The position numbers were made by a program, and so were the translations under genes. Below the pieces are notes generated by a model that was given only the letters and a program-made list of their open reading frames with translations, did no database searches and was not told the origin of the DNA. Below are positions 4,532-5,749 of a DNA stretch of 5,749 bases, in pieces; positions within the stretch are counted from its first letter, which is position 1; each line of letters opens with the position of its first letter. This DNA comes from a bacterium (GTDB lineage Bacteria > Patescibacteriota > Minisyncoccia > Moranbacterales > DUUL01): contig DAOUPS010000060.1 in the NCBI GenBank assembly GCA_030626045.1, positions 1 through 5,749 on the forward strand, in the 5' to 3' direction.

Positions 4532-5695
4532 ATGCGAAAAATGAACAAAATAACTAAAATAATTCTTTGGGTTATAATAGTTCTTGTCATCATCGGAGGA
4601 ATATGGTATGGAGCAAACAAGAAACAAACACAAATACCGGTTTCTCAAACGCCGATAAAGATTGGAGCAATTTTGCCGTTGACTGGAAAATATTCATTTA
4701 TAGGAGAGTATTTAAAAGAAGGCGCTGAATTAGCAAAAGATGAAATCAATTCTAATAATAGAATTGATGGCACTAAATTAGAAATAATTTACGAAGATAG
4801 CCAAGCTGATACAAAATTAGCTTTAAGTTCATATAAAAAACTTTCTGAATTTGATGATGTTAATATTTTTTTAACTACAATAAGCGGTGTTACTCTTGGC
4901 ATTGCTCCTTTAGCTGAAGAAAACAAAAATTTAGTCTTTTCCATAGGAACAGCTTCTACAAAAATTTCCAATGCAGGTGATTATATTTTTAGGCATAATC
5001 TTCTACCGCGAACAGAAGCCAAGGTATTGGCGAAATTTATTCACGATAAGATGAATATTGAAGAAGTGGGAATGTTGTTTGTTAATGCAGACTCAGGGAT
5101 ATCATATAGGGATGCATTTGAAGAATCATTTGAAAAAATTGGAGGGGAAATAAAAATAATAGAGTCACACGAAAAAGGAACTGGTGATTATAGAACTCAA
5201 TTAATGAAGATAAAATCTAGTGGCGTTAATGCAATTGCCGCGTTCAGTTATTCAAACGAACTTGCCCTTGCCTTAAAACAAGCGCAAGAATTAGGCTTAA
5301 ATGTTCAGTGGTTTAGTATATACGATGCTGAAAGTCCAAAACTTTTAGAAGTGGCTCGAGATTCTGCCAATGGTTTGATATATACTCATTATTTTGATTC
5401 CGACTTTAGATCGCTAATAGCTGAAAAATATAACGAAAACTACAGACAAAAGTACAACAGAGATTCTGAATCATATGCCGCTTTGATGTATGACAGCGTA
5501 AAAGTTTTATCTCGAGCCATAGAAAATTGCCGTGAATCAGTTAATCCTACTTGTATGAAAGACGAATTATATCAAATAAAAGATTTTCATGGTGTAACAG
5601 GTAACATTTCATTTAACGTGAAAGGCGATACTGAGAAACAGATAATCATAAAAACCATCAAAAATGGAGAATTTATATCATATAAAGAAGAGTAA
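4532..5695 (+). CDS. Membrane-anchored type I solute-binding protein (LivJ-like)
   Basis: A 387-residue extracytoplasmic binding protein of the branched-chain amino acid/amide type (Peripla_BP_6). Residues 9-27 form one hydrophobic span with no lipobox cysteine, so it is probably tethered by an uncleaved anchor rather than by lipid. The binding fold starts at PIKIGAILPLTGKYSFIGEY (41-60). It continues with the first-lobe motif LEIIYEDSQAD (83-93), the ligand-pocket region TTISGVTLGIAPLAEENK (115-132), the second-lobe GTGDYRTQLMKIKSSGVNAI (216-235) and AALMYDSVKVLSRAI (316-330). C333 and C341, the only cysteines, are close enough for a disulphide. Length is normal. No permease or ATPase gene is in the window, so the partner may be elsewhere or the protein may act as a sensor. 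ATG 4532 is used; ATG 4541 is equally possible, since neither has an SD. It is more A/T-rich in codon choice than the glycosyltransferase. Confidence 0.88.
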   Translation: MRKMNKITKIILWVIIVLVIIGGIWYGANKKQTQIPVSQTPIKIGAILPLTGKYSFIGEYLKEGAELAKDEINSNNRIDGTKLEIIYEDSQADTKLALSSYKKLSEFDDVNIFLTTISGVTLGIAPLAEENKNLVFSIGTASTKISNAGDYIFRHNLLPRTEAKVLAKFIHDKMNIEEVGMLFVNADSGISYRDAFEESFEKIGGEIKIIESHEKGTGDYRTQLMKIKSSGVNAIAAFSYSNELALALKQAQELGLNVQWFSIYDAESPKLLEVARDSANGLIYTHYFDSDFRSLIAEKYNENYRQKYNRDSESYAALMYDSVKVLSRAIENCRESVNPTCMKDELYQIKDFHGVTGNISFNVKGDTEKQIIIKTIKNGEFISYKEE

Positions 5696-5710
5696 ACATT
5701 TTTAATTTTG

Positions 5711-5749
5711 ATGGATTACGCTAAATTCCATATTTGGCCCAAAATCATA
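5711..5749 (+). CDS. Possible start of a next gene, cut by the window edge
   Basis: An ATG 15 nt past the binding-protein stop opens a frame that runs 13 codons to the edge (MDYAKFHIWPKII). Close spacing would make it a second gene of that operon. There is no SD, but most genes here lack one. Thirteen open codons carry almost no statistical weight. Confidence 0.2.
   Translation, partial: MDYAKFHIWPKII

Noticed and set aside
1..5749. CRISPR array, rRNA, transposase or toxin-antitoxin pair
   Set aside because: No regularly spaced repeats, rRNA motifs, recombinase motifs or paired small toxin/antitoxin genes were seen on either strand.

Overview
The window looks bacterial. It has sigma-70-type -35/-10 pairs with 17-bp spacing, and UGA is read as stop. 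The gene set is two TrmB-family regulators, a multi-membrane-span GT39-type glycosyltransferase, a one-domain cupin and a membrane-anchored type I solute-binding protein. A-rich DNA, few Shine-Dalgarno (SD) sites and a GC-rich palindromic intergenic element would fit a Patescibacteria/CPR (Parcubacteria-like) genome. That placement is an inference from gene content and style, since no marker gene is present.

Layout. Positions 1-187 hold a control region with a good promoter for the first regulator. Positions 188-949 (+) encode TrmB-like regulator 1. Positions 950-1188 hold a GC-rich, highly self-complementary element and then a strong promoter and tandem SD for a 130-residue single-span membrane protein of unknown function (1189-1581, +). 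Positions 1582-1769 lie between convergent genes and hold two terminator-like hairpins. On the minus strand, read right to left, come TrmB-like regulator 2 (4380-3637), the glycosyltransferase (3519-2062) and, 10 bp further on, the cupin (2051-1770). Positions 4381-4531 are a divergent promoter region between regulator 2 and the solute-binding protein (4532-5695, +). The last 54 bases may hold the start of another gene.

How the genes may work together. Regulator 2 and the binding protein diverge from a short shared control region with short inverted repeats over both -35 elements. The simplest hypothesis is that regulator 2 controls itself and the binding protein. The glycosyltransferase and cupin are closely spaced and probably co-transcribed. 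The two regulators are paralogues whose N-terminal halves align without gaps. I see no complete new defence or mobile system. The points most worth a second look are the GC-rich element at 961-1110, the operator-like repeats at the regulator promoters, and the uncharacterised membrane protein, which alone here has a strong SD.
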